DNA from: Pseudomonadota bacterium
GTDB lineage: Bacteria > Pseudomonadota > Alphaproteobacteria > Rhizobiales > Devosiaceae
Reading direction: 5' to 3'
Assembly: GCA_023436745.1 (NCBI GenBank)
Contig: JAEZHZ010000242.1
Location: forward strand, 1-38,331
Length of the DNA: 38,331 nt
Each line of letters begins with the position of its first letter. Within the stretch, counting starts at the first letter, position 1. Both the position numbers and the translations under genes were made by a program. The notes beneath the pieces were generated by a model. The model was not told the DNA's origin, did no database searches, and was given only the letters and a program-made list of their open reading frames with translations. This document shows positions 15,204 through 23,359 of the stretch, one piece after another.

Positions 15204-16238
15204 TCAGCCGGTGATCCGCCCAAGCGCGGAGAAGATGGCTCCGGTAGCGAAAACGTCCACATAGCGCCGATTCTGAAAGTACCCGTTGAGCGACACGCGC
15301 GGCAGCGCATGGAGCGCTCCCAGATGGCGCGGATAGAGGCCGCCGGGCCGCGTGGTCACCGCCGTCCGGAACCCGAGCTCCCGCGCGAGGCCGAACTCAC
15401 GATCCCCCGCCGACAGCGGCCCGCCGAGCGGGTAGGAGAAGTGGACCGGCCGCATGCGCAGCCGCCGGGCTATGACCTCTACCGAGTCCGCCATCTCGCT
15501 GTGCGCTTCCGCCAGCGGCAGCTTGGCCAGCTCGTAGTGGCGCACGGTGTGGGCGCCGATGGTGCACAGGGGATCGGCCGCCACGGTGGCGAGTTCGTCC
15601 CAGTCCATGATGAGATCGCGGCACTGGCCGGCAAGATCATAACCGTGCAGGCCCGCAATGCTGCGAACCAGATCCACCCGCTGCGGTTCGGGGATGCGGC
15701 GCATGCGCCAGTAGAGGGTGTCGAATGCGGCCTGCTTCTGCGCCAGCGTTGCGGCAGGAATCGGATCCTCGCCCGCCGGCAGCAACACCTCATCGCTGGC
15801 CGCGATGATGTCCTCGATGGCCTGCCACCAGATCTCGCCGATGCCATCCACGAGCCCGGTGGGCACGTAGAGGGTAAAGGGTGCGCGGTGGCGGCGCAGG
15901 ATCGGCAGCGCGTGAACCAGGTTGTCGCGATATCCGTCATCGAAGGTGAGGACGATGAAGCGCCTGCCCGGTCGCGGCGCGGAGAGGCGCTCGATCGCTT
16001 CGTCCAGCGTGACGATATCCAGACCAAGCTCCGCCACCCGCGCGAGGACGTAGTCGAGGAAATCCGGCCGGACCTGCAGGATGGCGTTCGGGGAGAACGC
16101 GGCAGGCGGCTCGGGAAGGACCCGGTGAAGGGTGAAGATCACCCCGCGTGACGCCGACAGCTGCCGGATCAGCCCGGGCAGCCGTGACAGCCACAGGGCC
16201 TCGAAGGTGGCGCGGATCGCCGTGTACTTGAGCGACAT
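15204..16238 (-). CDS. Polysaccharide deacetylase family protein (NodB homology)
   Basis: The 344-residue protein has the carbohydrate esterase 4 motifs: TFDDGYRDN from residue 98 with the catalytic/metal aspartates, HTVRH near residues 229-233 for the two metal histidines, and FSYPLGG as motif 3. Such enzymes remove N- or O-acetyl groups from glycans. No clear signal peptide is visible; the N-terminus (TFEALWLSRLPGLIRQL) is amphipathic, so it may act in the cytoplasm or at the membrane on lipid-linked intermediates. It is three bases downstream of the co-polymerase gene on the same strand, so a role in modifying the exopolysaccharide made by this locus is likely. Confidence 0.87.
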   Translation of the reverse strand: MSLKYTAIRATFEALWLSRLPGLIRQLSASRGVIFTLHRVLPEPPAAFSPNAILQVRPDFLDYVLARVAELGLDIVTLDEAIERLSAPRPGRRFIVLTFDDGYRDNLVHALPILRRHRAPFTLYVPTGLVDGIGEIWWQAIEDIIAASDEVLLPAGEDPIPAATLAQKQAAFDTLYWRMRRIPEPQRVDLVRSIAGLHGYDLAGQCRDLIMDWDELATVAADPLCTIGAHTVRHYELAKLPLAEAHSEMADSVEVIARRLRMRPVHFSYPLGGPLSAGDREFGLARELGFRTAVTTRPGGLYPRHLGALHALPRVSLNGYFQNRRYVDVFATGAIFSALGRITG

Positions 16239-16241
16239 GGC

Positions 16242-18488
16242 TCAGGCAGCGACCTGCGCAGGCGGAGCCGCAATGTCTATGGCATCGAAGCCGACGCCGC
16301 GCAGACGGTCGCGCGCTGCAGCCACCGATGTCAGATCGTCAGCGCTGGTCGGCACCAGTACCAGCCTGCCGCCAAGCTCTGCCAGCAGGGTCAGCGGCGT
16401 GCCGGGACCAAGGACACCGGTGTTGACGATCACGACCTCGTAGATGTCTCCCAGTGCTTCCACCAGGGTCAGCGGGCGCGTGTTGCCGAAATCGACGGCC
16501 GCGAGACGCCCCCACGGCACTTCCGCAAAACTGTTGTCGGCAGACTTGTGCACTACGTCACCGAAGCTGGCGGAGCCGCGCGCCAGATCGCTCAGACCCG
16601 GCTCCTCGGAGCGGCGGGCGCTGCCTGCATCGACAAGGGCGACGCTCAACCCCCGGGCAAGGGCATCGGTGCACAGCGCTTCCGCAAGCGCCTCCACGGT
16701 CTCCTGGGACCGGGCGCCGGCCAGCATCAGCAGATGCGTGCGACCGAGGACCAGATCGGCAGACAGGTCGGCGGTCGCGACCAGTCCCGGCACGATGGGG
16801 GCCGCAACAGGCTCGTCCTCGAACGCCTCGTGGAGTTCGGCCTCGTCCGGCGCGGCCATCGCAGCTTCATCGGACAGGACAGGCTCCTGCCGCTTTTCGG
16901 GCATCGCGGCCCTCGCGGGGCGACGGGGCGCGGCCTCCGGGACTGCGGCAACCGCTGGCGGATAGTCCTCTACATCGGGCTCAGGCTCTGGCTCGGCCGC
17001 TGCGACAGGGTCTTCCCAGTCCGCCTCCGGGTCCAGCTCCTCTTCCACGAATGGCGGTTCGTCGAGCTCGTCCTGCGGGCGACCGAAGGTATCCACCCGG
17101 ACAACGGCGCGGCCGGACATGAGCTCGCCGAAGATCACCGCGCCGGCCTGGACGGCCACCGAGACGAAGCCGACGGCTACCAGGATCAGGGTGGATTTCG
17201 GGGAGGCCGCGATCACCGAAGGAGCGGCGACGCTGACGACGCGCACGTCAGGCAGGGTCGAGCTGGTCTCGGTGCGCGAATTGGCCTCGTTGTAGCGCAT
17301 GAGGTAGCTTTCCAGCAGGTCACGCTGGGCCTTGGCCTCACGCTGGAGGCTATCGAGGGTGACCGTGTCGGTCGTGGCGGTGGAGGCGGAAGCCTTGAGC
17401 CCCACGAGCTGCTCGCGCAGCGATGCCTCGGTATCTGCCTCGACGGCCGCCTCGGCCTCGATGGCATCGGCAATCCGGCGCGCCTCGGCGTTGATCTGGC
17501 TGGTGAGCTCGCCGATCTGGGCGGAAAGAGCCCGCATGACGGGATGGTTCGGCAGCAGGGTGGCGGAGCGCTGCGCCATCTCGGCCTGCAACTGCGCCTT
17601 CTGCTGGGAAAGCTGCTGGATGGAGACGGAATCGCGGATGCCCGGGATGCCCTCCACGGACTCACCCTGCTGCAGCAGGCCGCGGATGAGGGTGGCGCGG
17701 GACAGCGCGGTGGTGCGCCGTTCCTGGGCCGCGTTGATCTGGCCGGCAAGGGTCGACAGCTGCTGGTCGAGCAACGTGGTGTTGTTGCCGCCGACATAGA
17801 GGTCGTTGGCGACCTTGAAGTCGGCGACGGCCGTTTCCGCCTCGACCACGGAGACCCTGAGGCGCGCGATCTCCTCGGCGAGCCATTCGGAAGCCCGGGC
17901 GGTATCCGTCAGCGACAGCTCGGCGCGGCGGGCGACATGGGCCTCGGCGAGCGCGTTGGCGATGCGGGCGGCGAGTTCCGGATCGGCCGACATCACGGCG
18001 ACGGTGATGATGCGGGAATCGCGCTCCTGGGCCACGGTGAGGCGCGAATAGAGGTTGTTGATGACCGTCTCGTCGAGATTGGCGGAACCGCCCCGACCAA
18101 GCAGCCGGCCAAGCGTTGCCAATGGAGACAGGCTGCCATCGCCGGCGCCGTTGAACTCCGGCACCTCGCGCAGGCCGAGCTGGTCGATGACGCGCATCAG
18201 CGTGTCGCGCGAGCGCAGCAGCTCGATCTGGCTCGAGACCACGCCGGCTTCCCCGCCGGTGATGGCCGGAGCCTGCTCGTTGGCGGAGCGGACATAGACG
18301 TTGTTGCGGGGCTCGACCAGAATCGAGGCCGAGGACTCGTAGAGCCGCGGCATGAACAGCAGGATGACATAGGTGATCGCCAGCAGCAGCGCCGTGACCA
18401 GCAGGATGCGCGGCAGCTTCCTGACCAGGGCCGACAGCATCGCGCCGACGTCAATATGTTCTTCCCTTGCGACCGACTCGAACGCCAC
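16242..18488 (-). CDS. Exopolysaccharide chain-length co-polymerase (Wzz/GumC type) with degenerate tyrosine-kinase domain
   Basis: This inner-membrane protein sets chain length and couples synthesis to export in Wzy-dependent pathways. Its 748 residues run as follows: a Wzz domain with first membrane helix at about 28-46, a long periplasmic coiled coil with many Gln/Glu/Ala heptads, a second helix at about 431-454, an acidic and proline-rich linker of about 90 residues, and a C-terminal domain that resembles BY-kinases. In that domain the Walker A loop is lost (AGARSQETVEAL in place of a GKT/GKS loop). The A' motif has decayed to VALVDAGSARR, and the tyrosine-rich tail is absent. It is therefore probably not a kinase. 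It reads away from the wza-like gene. Confidence 0.87.
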   Translation of the reverse strand: MAFESVAREEHIDVGAMLSALVRKLPRILLVTALLLAITYVILLFMPRLYESSASILVEPRNNVYVRSANEQAPAITGGEAGVVSSQIELLRSRDTLMRVIDQLGLREVPEFNGAGDGSLSPLATLGRLLGRGGSANLDETVINNLYSRLTVAQERDSRIITVAVMSADPELAARIANALAEAHVARRAELSLTDTARASEWLAEEIARLRVSVVEAETAVADFKVANDLYVGGNNTTLLDQQLSTLAGQINAAQERRTTALSRATLIRGLLQQGESVEGIPGIRDSVSIQQLSQQKAQLQAEMAQRSATLLPNHPVMRALSAQIGELTSQINAEARRIADAIEAEAAVEADTEASLREQLVGLKASASTATTDTVTLDSLQREAKAQRDLLESYLMRYNEANSRTETSSTLPDVRVVSVAAPSVIAASPKSTLILVAVGFVSVAVQAGAVIFGELMSGRAVVRVDTFGRPQDELDEPPFVEEELDPEADWEDPVAAAEPEPEPDVEDYPPAVAAVPEAAPRRPARAAMPEKRQEPVLSDEAAMAAPDEAELHEAFEDEPVAAPIVPGLVATADLSADLVLGRTHLLMLAGARSQETVEALAEALCTDALARGLSVALVDAGSARRSEEPGLSDLARGSASFGDVVHKSADNSFAEVPWGRLAAVDFGNTRPLTLVEALGDIYEVVIVNTGVLGPGTPLTLLAELGGRLVLVPTSADDLTSVAAARDRLRGVGFDAIDIAAPPAQVAA

Positions 18489-18620
18489 CGGCTACTCCTC
18501 GCGTTTGCGCCCGGACTATCCGGCCATCGTGGTAAGCATTCGGTTAAGCCGCTCGCAGGGCGCAAGAACGGCGCGGAGCGGAAGCAGTTTGTTAACCATG
18601 CGGCCGCGACATTGGCGGCG

Positions 18621-19187
18621 ATGAAACCCCGCGAGAGTCGCATGCGCCGCCTGCTGCCCGTCCTGACCCTGGCCCTGCTCCTGTCGGGCTGCGCCACCCG
18701 GCCGGCCACCTACACGGTGGATGCCCAGGGCCCGTATCAACTCGACACCGGCGACATGGTGCGGGTGACCGTCTATGGCGACCCCGAACTGAGTTCGACC
18801 TATCGGGTCGATGACACCGGCTCGATCGCCTTCCCGCTGGTGGGGCCCGTCCCCGTGCGCGGCACCACGGCCAACGGCGCCGCCGACCGGCTCGCGGCCG
18901 CGCTCGCCAACGGCTACATGCGCAACCCGGACGTGGTGGTGGAGGTCGCGGAATCGCGGCCGTTCTTCATCCAGGGCGCGATCGGCAATGCCGGCCAGTT
19001 CCCCTATGTCTACGGCATGACGGTGCGGGCGGCGATCAGCACCGCCGGCGGCTTCGCCGACACGGCGGACCGCAACCGCGCCGTGGTCTACCGCCGCCAG
19101 GGCAGCCAGATGGTCAAGACGATGGTGGACCTCGACCACCCGATCCGTCCGGGCGACACCATCGTCGTTCTCGAGCGCTGGTTCTAG
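18621..19187 (+). CDS. Polysaccharide export lipoprotein, short Wza/OPX type
   Basis: The product (188 residues) begins with a basic n-region, a hydrophobic core and the lipobox LLSG-C with Cys24, so it should be an outer-membrane lipoprotein. It has a polysaccharide-export domain (YQLDTGDMVRVTVYGDPELS, then DTGSIAFPLVGPV) and one SLBB domain (FFIQGAIGNAGQFPYVYGMTV, AISTAGGF). It lacks the C-terminal amphipathic helix that forms the barrel in E. coli Wza, as is common in short alphaproteobacterial versions. A second ATG at 18642 has a better GAGAG site and still keeps a full signal sequence, so the start may be there. It partners with the divergently read co-polymerase. Confidence 0.9.
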   Translation: MKPRESRMRRLLPVLTLALLLSGCATRPATYTVDAQGPYQLDTGDMVRVTVYGDPELSSTYRVDDTGSIAFPLVGPVPVRGTTANGAADRLAAALANGYMRNPDVVVEVAESRPFFIQGAIGNAGQFPYVYGMTVRAAISTAGGFADTADRNRAVVYRRQGSQMVKTMVDLDHPIRPGDTIVVLERWF

Positions 19188-19193
19188 CCGTCG

Positions 19194-20327
19194 ATGCGGG
19201 TGCTGCAGGTCATGCGGGCCCCCGTGGGCGGCCTGTTCCGCCACGTCGCCGACCTGACGCGGGGCCTGTCGGCCAAGGGGCACGACGTGGGGCTGGTGGT
19301 CGACACGCTCGCCAGCGACGCCCAGACCGAACAGCGTCTGTCGGAGCTCGAGCAGTACGCGAAACTGGGCATCCATCGCCTTCCAATGCCACGACTTTTC
19401 GGCGGAGCGGACGTCACGACGACGCTGGCGGTGCGGCGCCTTGCGCGCACGCTCGACGCCCACATCATCCACGGACACGGGGCCAAGGGCGGCTTTTATG
19501 CGCGACTGGCCCGGCTGGCCGGTGCACGCGGACGCGTGTTCTACACCCCGCATGGCGGCGTGCTGCACTTTTCGGCGGACTCGCGCTCCGGACGGCTGTT
19601 CCATGCGCTCGAACGGCAGATGATGCGGCAAACCTCCGCCATCCTGTTCGAAAGCAGCTTCGCCGAGGCAACCTACACACGGCTGATCGGCGCGCCGCGC
19701 TGCGCCACCAGGGTGATCCACAACGGGCTGAGGCCAGAGGAGTTCGAGCCCGTCCCCGCCTCTGCCGATGCGGCCGACTTCGTCTTCATCGGCGAGTTGC
19801 GACTGCTCAAGGGCATCATGCCGCTGGTCGAGGCGCTGGCGACGGTACGCCGCGCCGACCGGGCCCCTGCCCGGCTGGTGATGGCCGGGGACGGCCCGGA
19901 CCGGGCAGCGCTTGAGACAAGGATCTCTGAACTGGGCCTCGACGGTTGGGTGGTGCTGGCGGGCGCCCAGCCGGCCCGCGCGATGTTCGCCCGCGGCAAT
20001 GTGGTGGTCGTGCCATCGCTGGCGGAGTCCCTGCCCTATGTTGTTCTGGAGGCAGCGGCGGCCGGCAAGCCGGTCATCGCCACCCGCGTCGGCGGCGTGC
20101 CGGAGATATTCGGCCCCGACGCAGAACAACTCGTGCCCGCCGGCGACCCCGAGGCGCTGAGATCGGCGATGCAGGCCGCCCTGGATAACCCGGCAAGGAG
20201 CACGGCGGCCGGAACGCGGCTGCGGGAACGGGTTGCCGCGGAGTTCGCGGTCGGCCCGATGGTCGATGCCATCGAGGCAGCCTACACCGAAGCGATGCAC
20301 GCAACTCGCCGGCGCCATTTCACCTGA
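19194..20327 (+). CDS. GT4-family glycosyltransferase
   Basis: This is a GT-B glycosyltransferase of 377 residues that would add a sugar to the growing lipid-linked repeat unit on the cytoplasmic face. The N-terminal acceptor domain has APVGGLFRHVADLTRGL and IIHGHGAKGGFYARL. The C-terminal donor domain has VFIGELRLLKGI, LVMAGDGPDR, and the E-x7-E region PSLAESLPYVVLEAAAAGKPVIATRVGGVPEI (two blocks of the same segment). The start at 19194 lies six bases after the exporter stop, so the genes are coupled. The donor and linkage cannot be read from sequence. Confidence 0.9.
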   Translation: MRVLQVMRAPVGGLFRHVADLTRGLSAKGHDVGLVVDTLASDAQTEQRLSELEQYAKLGIHRLPMPRLFGGADVTTTLAVRRLARTLDAHIIHGHGAKGGFYARLARLAGARGRVFYTPHGGVLHFSADSRSGRLFHALERQMMRQTSAILFESSFAEATYTRLIGAPRCATRVIHNGLRPEEFEPVPASADAADFVFIGELRLLKGIMPLVEALATVRRADRAPARLVMAGDGPDRAALETRISELGLDGWVVLAGAQPARAMFARGNVVVVPSLAESLPYVVLEAAAAGKPVIATRVGGVPEIFGPDAEQLVPAGDPEALRSAMQAALDNPARSTAAGTRLRERVAAEFAVGPMVDAIEAAYTEAMHATRRRHFT

Positions 20328-20378
20328 TCTTAAGCGGAAGCGCTGCACGATACGGGCTGATTGAGACCAGCAAGCAGC

Positions 20379-21896
20379 ATGATGTATCGCGTCGACCCGA
20401 AGCAGGCCGTTGAGGAGCATGTCACGCGCGCCGGCTCCGTGCGCGCGGGAGCCCTGTCACCGCAAGCCGAGGCCATCATCGCGGGGCCGGTGGAGTCCCG
20501 CCTTTCGGGTCCGGTGATCAGCGGCATAGCGCAAGGCATCGAAGCCGCCCTGCTGGCCGTGCTGGGCTACGCCATCTACGAGCTCTACGTCCACCCGGAC
20601 CAGCCCACGCTCTACATACCGATCATCCTGGCAGCGAGCCTGCTGGCGAACGTGCTGTTCAACGTGCTGGGCGCACACCGGATCGCCGCCTACCGCACCC
20701 GCGCCAGCCAGTTCGCAAAAGTGCTGGGCGGCTGGACCATCGTGACGCTCGTGCTGCTGGCGGGGCTCTTCTTCTTCAAGGCAGGGGACGAACTGTCACG
20801 CGTGTGGGTCGCCACATGGTTCGCCGGCGGCGCCGCGCTGCTCGTCGTCTACCGGACGATCCTGCGGACACTGATCTGGCGCTGGACCGTCAGCGGCCGG
20901 CTGCGCCGCAGGACGGTCATCGTCGGTGGTGGCCGTGACGCCGAGGTGCTGATCCGGCGCATGGAAGCCTCGGCCAACAACGATGTCGAACTGCTTGGCC
21001 TGTTCGACGACCGGATCGACGAACGCTCGCCAGACGTGGTTGCCGGATATGCGAAGCTCGGCACTGTTTCCGACCTGATCGAGTTCGCCCGCCGCACCCC
21101 GGTGGACGTGGTGATCGTCTCGATGCCGCTTTCCGCCGAGAAGCGGGTGCTGGCGATGCTGACGCAGCTCTGGGTGCTGCCGGTGGACATCCGCCTCTCC
21201 GCGCATATGAGCCAGCTGAAGTTCACCGACCGCGCCTATTCCTATGTCGGGGACGTCGCCGTGTTCGACATGGCCGACCGGCCGATCTCGGACTGGAACC
21301 TCGTGTTCAAGTGGGTCTTCGACAAGGTCGTCGCGCTGACGGCGCTGGTGCTGCTCTCGCCCGTGATGCTGGCCACGGCCATCGCCATCAAGCTCGAGAG
21401 CAAGGGACCGGTGTTCTTCATCCAGCCTCGGCACGGGTTCAACAACGAGCTGATCCGCATCTACAAGTTCCGCTCGATGCGCACCGACATGCTCGATACG
21501 TCGGCCGCCAAGCTGGTGACGAGGGACGATCCGCGCGTCACCCGCGTCGGCCGCTTCATCCGCAAGACCTCGATCGACGAACTGCCGCAGCTGTTCAACG
21601 TGCTGAAGGGCGAACTCTCGATCGTCGGCCCCCGTCCCCACGCGCTGCAGGCCAAGGCGGACAACAAGCTCTACTACGAGGCGGTGGAAGGCTACTTCGC
21701 CCGCCACCGTGTGAAGCCGGGCATGACCGGCTGGGCGCAGATCAACGGCTGGCGCGGGGAAACCGACACGCTCGACAAGATCATGCAGCGCGTCGACCAC
21801 GACCTCTACTACATCGAGAACTGGTCGATCCTGCTCGACCTCTACATCGTGCTGATGACGCCGATCCGACTGCTCAATTCGGAAAACGCGTACTGA
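20379..21896 (+). CDS. Undecaprenyl-phosphate sugar-1-phosphate transferase (priming enzyme, WcaJ/PssY type)
   Basis: This membrane enzyme starts each repeat unit by moving a sugar-1-phosphate, usually glucose or galactose, onto undecaprenyl phosphate. The N-terminal half has about four membrane helices and a CoA-binding-like Rossmann domain (TVIVGGGRDAEVLIRRM). After a fifth helix comes the bacterial sugar transferase domain with GPVFFIQPRHGFNN, YKFRSM, the DE pair in KTSIDELPQLFNVLKGE, SIVGPRPH and KPGMTGWAQING. The paired ATGs at 20379 and 20382 both work; a TTG at 20361 is possible. The length of 505 residues is normal for the polyisoprenyl-phosphate hexose-1-phosphate transferases. Confidence 0.92.
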   Translation: MMYRVDPKQAVEEHVTRAGSVRAGALSPQAEAIIAGPVESRLSGPVISGIAQGIEAALLAVLGYAIYELYVHPDQPTLYIPIILAASLLANVLFNVLGAHRIAAYRTRASQFAKVLGGWTIVTLVLLAGLFFFKAGDELSRVWVATWFAGGAALLVVYRTILRTLIWRWTVSGRLRRRTVIVGGGRDAEVLIRRMEASANNDVELLGLFDDRIDERSPDVVAGYAKLGTVSDLIEFARRTPVDVVIVSMPLSAEKRVLAMLTQLWVLPVDIRLSAHMSQLKFTDRAYSYVGDVAVFDMADRPISDWNLVFKWVFDKVVALTALVLLSPVMLATAIAIKLESKGPVFFIQPRHGFNNELIRIYKFRSMRTDMLDTSAAKLVTRDDPRVTRVGRFIRKTSIDELPQLFNVLKGELSIVGPRPHALQAKADNKLYYEAVEGYFARHRVKPGMTGWAQINGWRGETDTLDKIMQRVDHDLYYIENWSILLDLYIVLMTPIRLLNSENAY

Positions 21897-21901
21897 AACG
21901 G

Positions 21902-23359
21902 ATGGTACTCAATGGCTCCCACGGAACGACGCGAGGACTGCTGACGCTGGCCACCCTCGCGCTGTTCGCGATGCTGCCGCAGCAGGCCAGCGGGCAGCCG
22001 GATGCCTGCCTCGAGTGCATCAGCATCCGCGTCGGGCCGCCGAGCGTCGTTCGGGGGCCCTATCCCGACGAACTCGATGGTCCCTTCACCGCACTGAGGC
22101 TTGCCGACGGACGGTTTCGGGGCTTCACCGCCAATGGATCGACCTATGCCGTCGACGGCCGGGATGCCTGGGACATGCGCGGTGACCGCCGCCAGGTTCT
22201 GCCGGGCGGCCCACCGGACAGCCAGAGTGACTGCGGCCGCTGGATCACCACGGCACTGCGGGAAGGCGGGATCGTGGTGGGCTTCGTCCACCAGGAGCGC
22301 ATCTGCGACTACAATGCCGGCAACACTGACAAATCGATGGCCATTGCCGTCTCCTCGGACGACGGATTGAACTGGACTGATCTGGGGACGGTCATCACCG
22401 GCACCGACAGCCCCACGCCGGGACAGACCACCGGCGAGGGCGACTGCACCCTTGTCGATGGGCACGACGGCTTTCTCTACGCCTACTGCTTGCGGGCCTC
22501 GGACTGGCAGACCATCGTCGCCCGCACGCCGCTGCGGGACCTGACCGGCTGGCGCAAGTATCACGAGGGCGACTGGCGTCAGCCCGGGCTTGGTGGCGAG
22601 GCGACGGCGATCGGCTTCCTGGGACCGACCGCGGGCTACCTCGAGGACTTCGGCGTGGTTGCGGCGGTGACCAGCGACAAGTGGTTCGAGGGCATACGGC
22701 TGTCGGTCTCGTCGGACAAGGTGACGTTCACCGACCTCAGGGAGCCGCTGCTGCCGCTTGATCCCTCCTCGTGGGAGCGGCCGGACGACACCGCCCTCGT
22801 TGCCTACACCACCATTCTCGACCCCGACACCGGCAGCAACTCGGTCAGCGGGCCGTTTCTGCTGAGCTATCTTCATGTTCCGGCCGGCAAGGGCTTCGAG
22901 AGCCGCTACCTGGTGCACCACGAGGTGACGGTCACGAGGACGGAAGAACCGGCGGCTATCCAGACCGGGGTGGCGCTGAGCCGCTGGCTGGACCCTGAGC
23001 AGGGCATACATGTCAGTTCGACCGGCCCACTGACCGGCGATCGGCAGGCCTATCGCCACGACGCCCTCGTCGCCTACATGCTCACGCGGGCGCCGGACGG
23101 GCTGCCCAGCGTCAAGCTGGCGGAGTGTGCAAGCGCCCGGCCCGGACACCTCGACCAGGTGCTGGCAAGGGAGGGCGAATGCGACGGCTACACATGGGAG
23201 CGGACAGCTGGCTGGCTGCTGTCCGAGCCACAACCCGGCACCGTGCCGGTCTATCGCTGCACCGCCAAGGCGGCGCTGACGCATCTTGTCTCCAACCGGG
23301 CCGACTGCGAGGGCCTCGGCGAGACGGAGTTCCTTCTGGGCTACGGGCTTGCACCATGA
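21902..23359 (+). CDS. Secreted beta-propeller-like protein with an Asp-box, exopolysaccharide locus
   Basis: The 485-residue product starts at an ATG six bases after the priming-transferase stop and has a signal peptide of about 31 residues (cleavage near QQASG). Residues 151-158 read SSDDGLNW, a perfect sialidase/BNR Asp-box (SxDxGxxW). A weaker repeat, VSSDKVTFTDL, follows later, as expected for a beta-propeller. The last 45 residues (VPVYRCTAKAALTHLVS, NRADCEG, EFLLGYGL) look like a small repeat found at the ends of secreted carbohydrate-associated proteins. I do not recognise a catalytic site and do not assign a glycosidase family. By position it may cut, bind or trim the exported polymer. 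It overlaps the next gene by ATGA. Confidence 0.7.
   Translation: MVLNGSHGTTRGLLTLATLALFAMLPQQASGQPDACLECISIRVGPPSVVRGPYPDELDGPFTALRLADGRFRGFTANGSTYAVDGRDAWDMRGDRRQVLPGGPPDSQSDCGRWITTALREGGIVVGFVHQERICDYNAGNTDKSMAIAVSSDDGLNWTDLGTVITGTDSPTPGQTTGEGDCTLVDGHDGFLYAYCLRASDWQTIVARTPLRDLTGWRKYHEGDWRQPGLGGEATAIGFLGPTAGYLEDFGVVAAVTSDKWFEGIRLSVSSDKVTFTDLREPLLPLDPSSWERPDDTALVAYTTILDPDTGSNSVSGPFLLSYLHVPAGKGFESRYLVHHEVTVTRTEEPAAIQTGVALSRWLDPEQGIHVSSTGPLTGDRQAYRHDALVAYMLTRAPDGLPSVKLAECASARPGHLDQVLAREGECDGYTWERTAGWLLSEPQPGTVPVYRCTAKAALTHLVSNRADCEGLGETEFLLGYGLAP

Noticed and set aside
18531..18549. Possible CtrA site (TAA-N8-TTAA) in the gap between the divergent exopolysaccharide genes
   Set aside because: The spacing is one base too long for TTAA-N7-TTAA and the first half is imperfect.
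16548..18620. Very long plus-strand frame leading into the exporter gene
   Set aside because: It is antisense to the co-polymerase gene; only the part from 18621 has a lipoprotein signal and the export domains.
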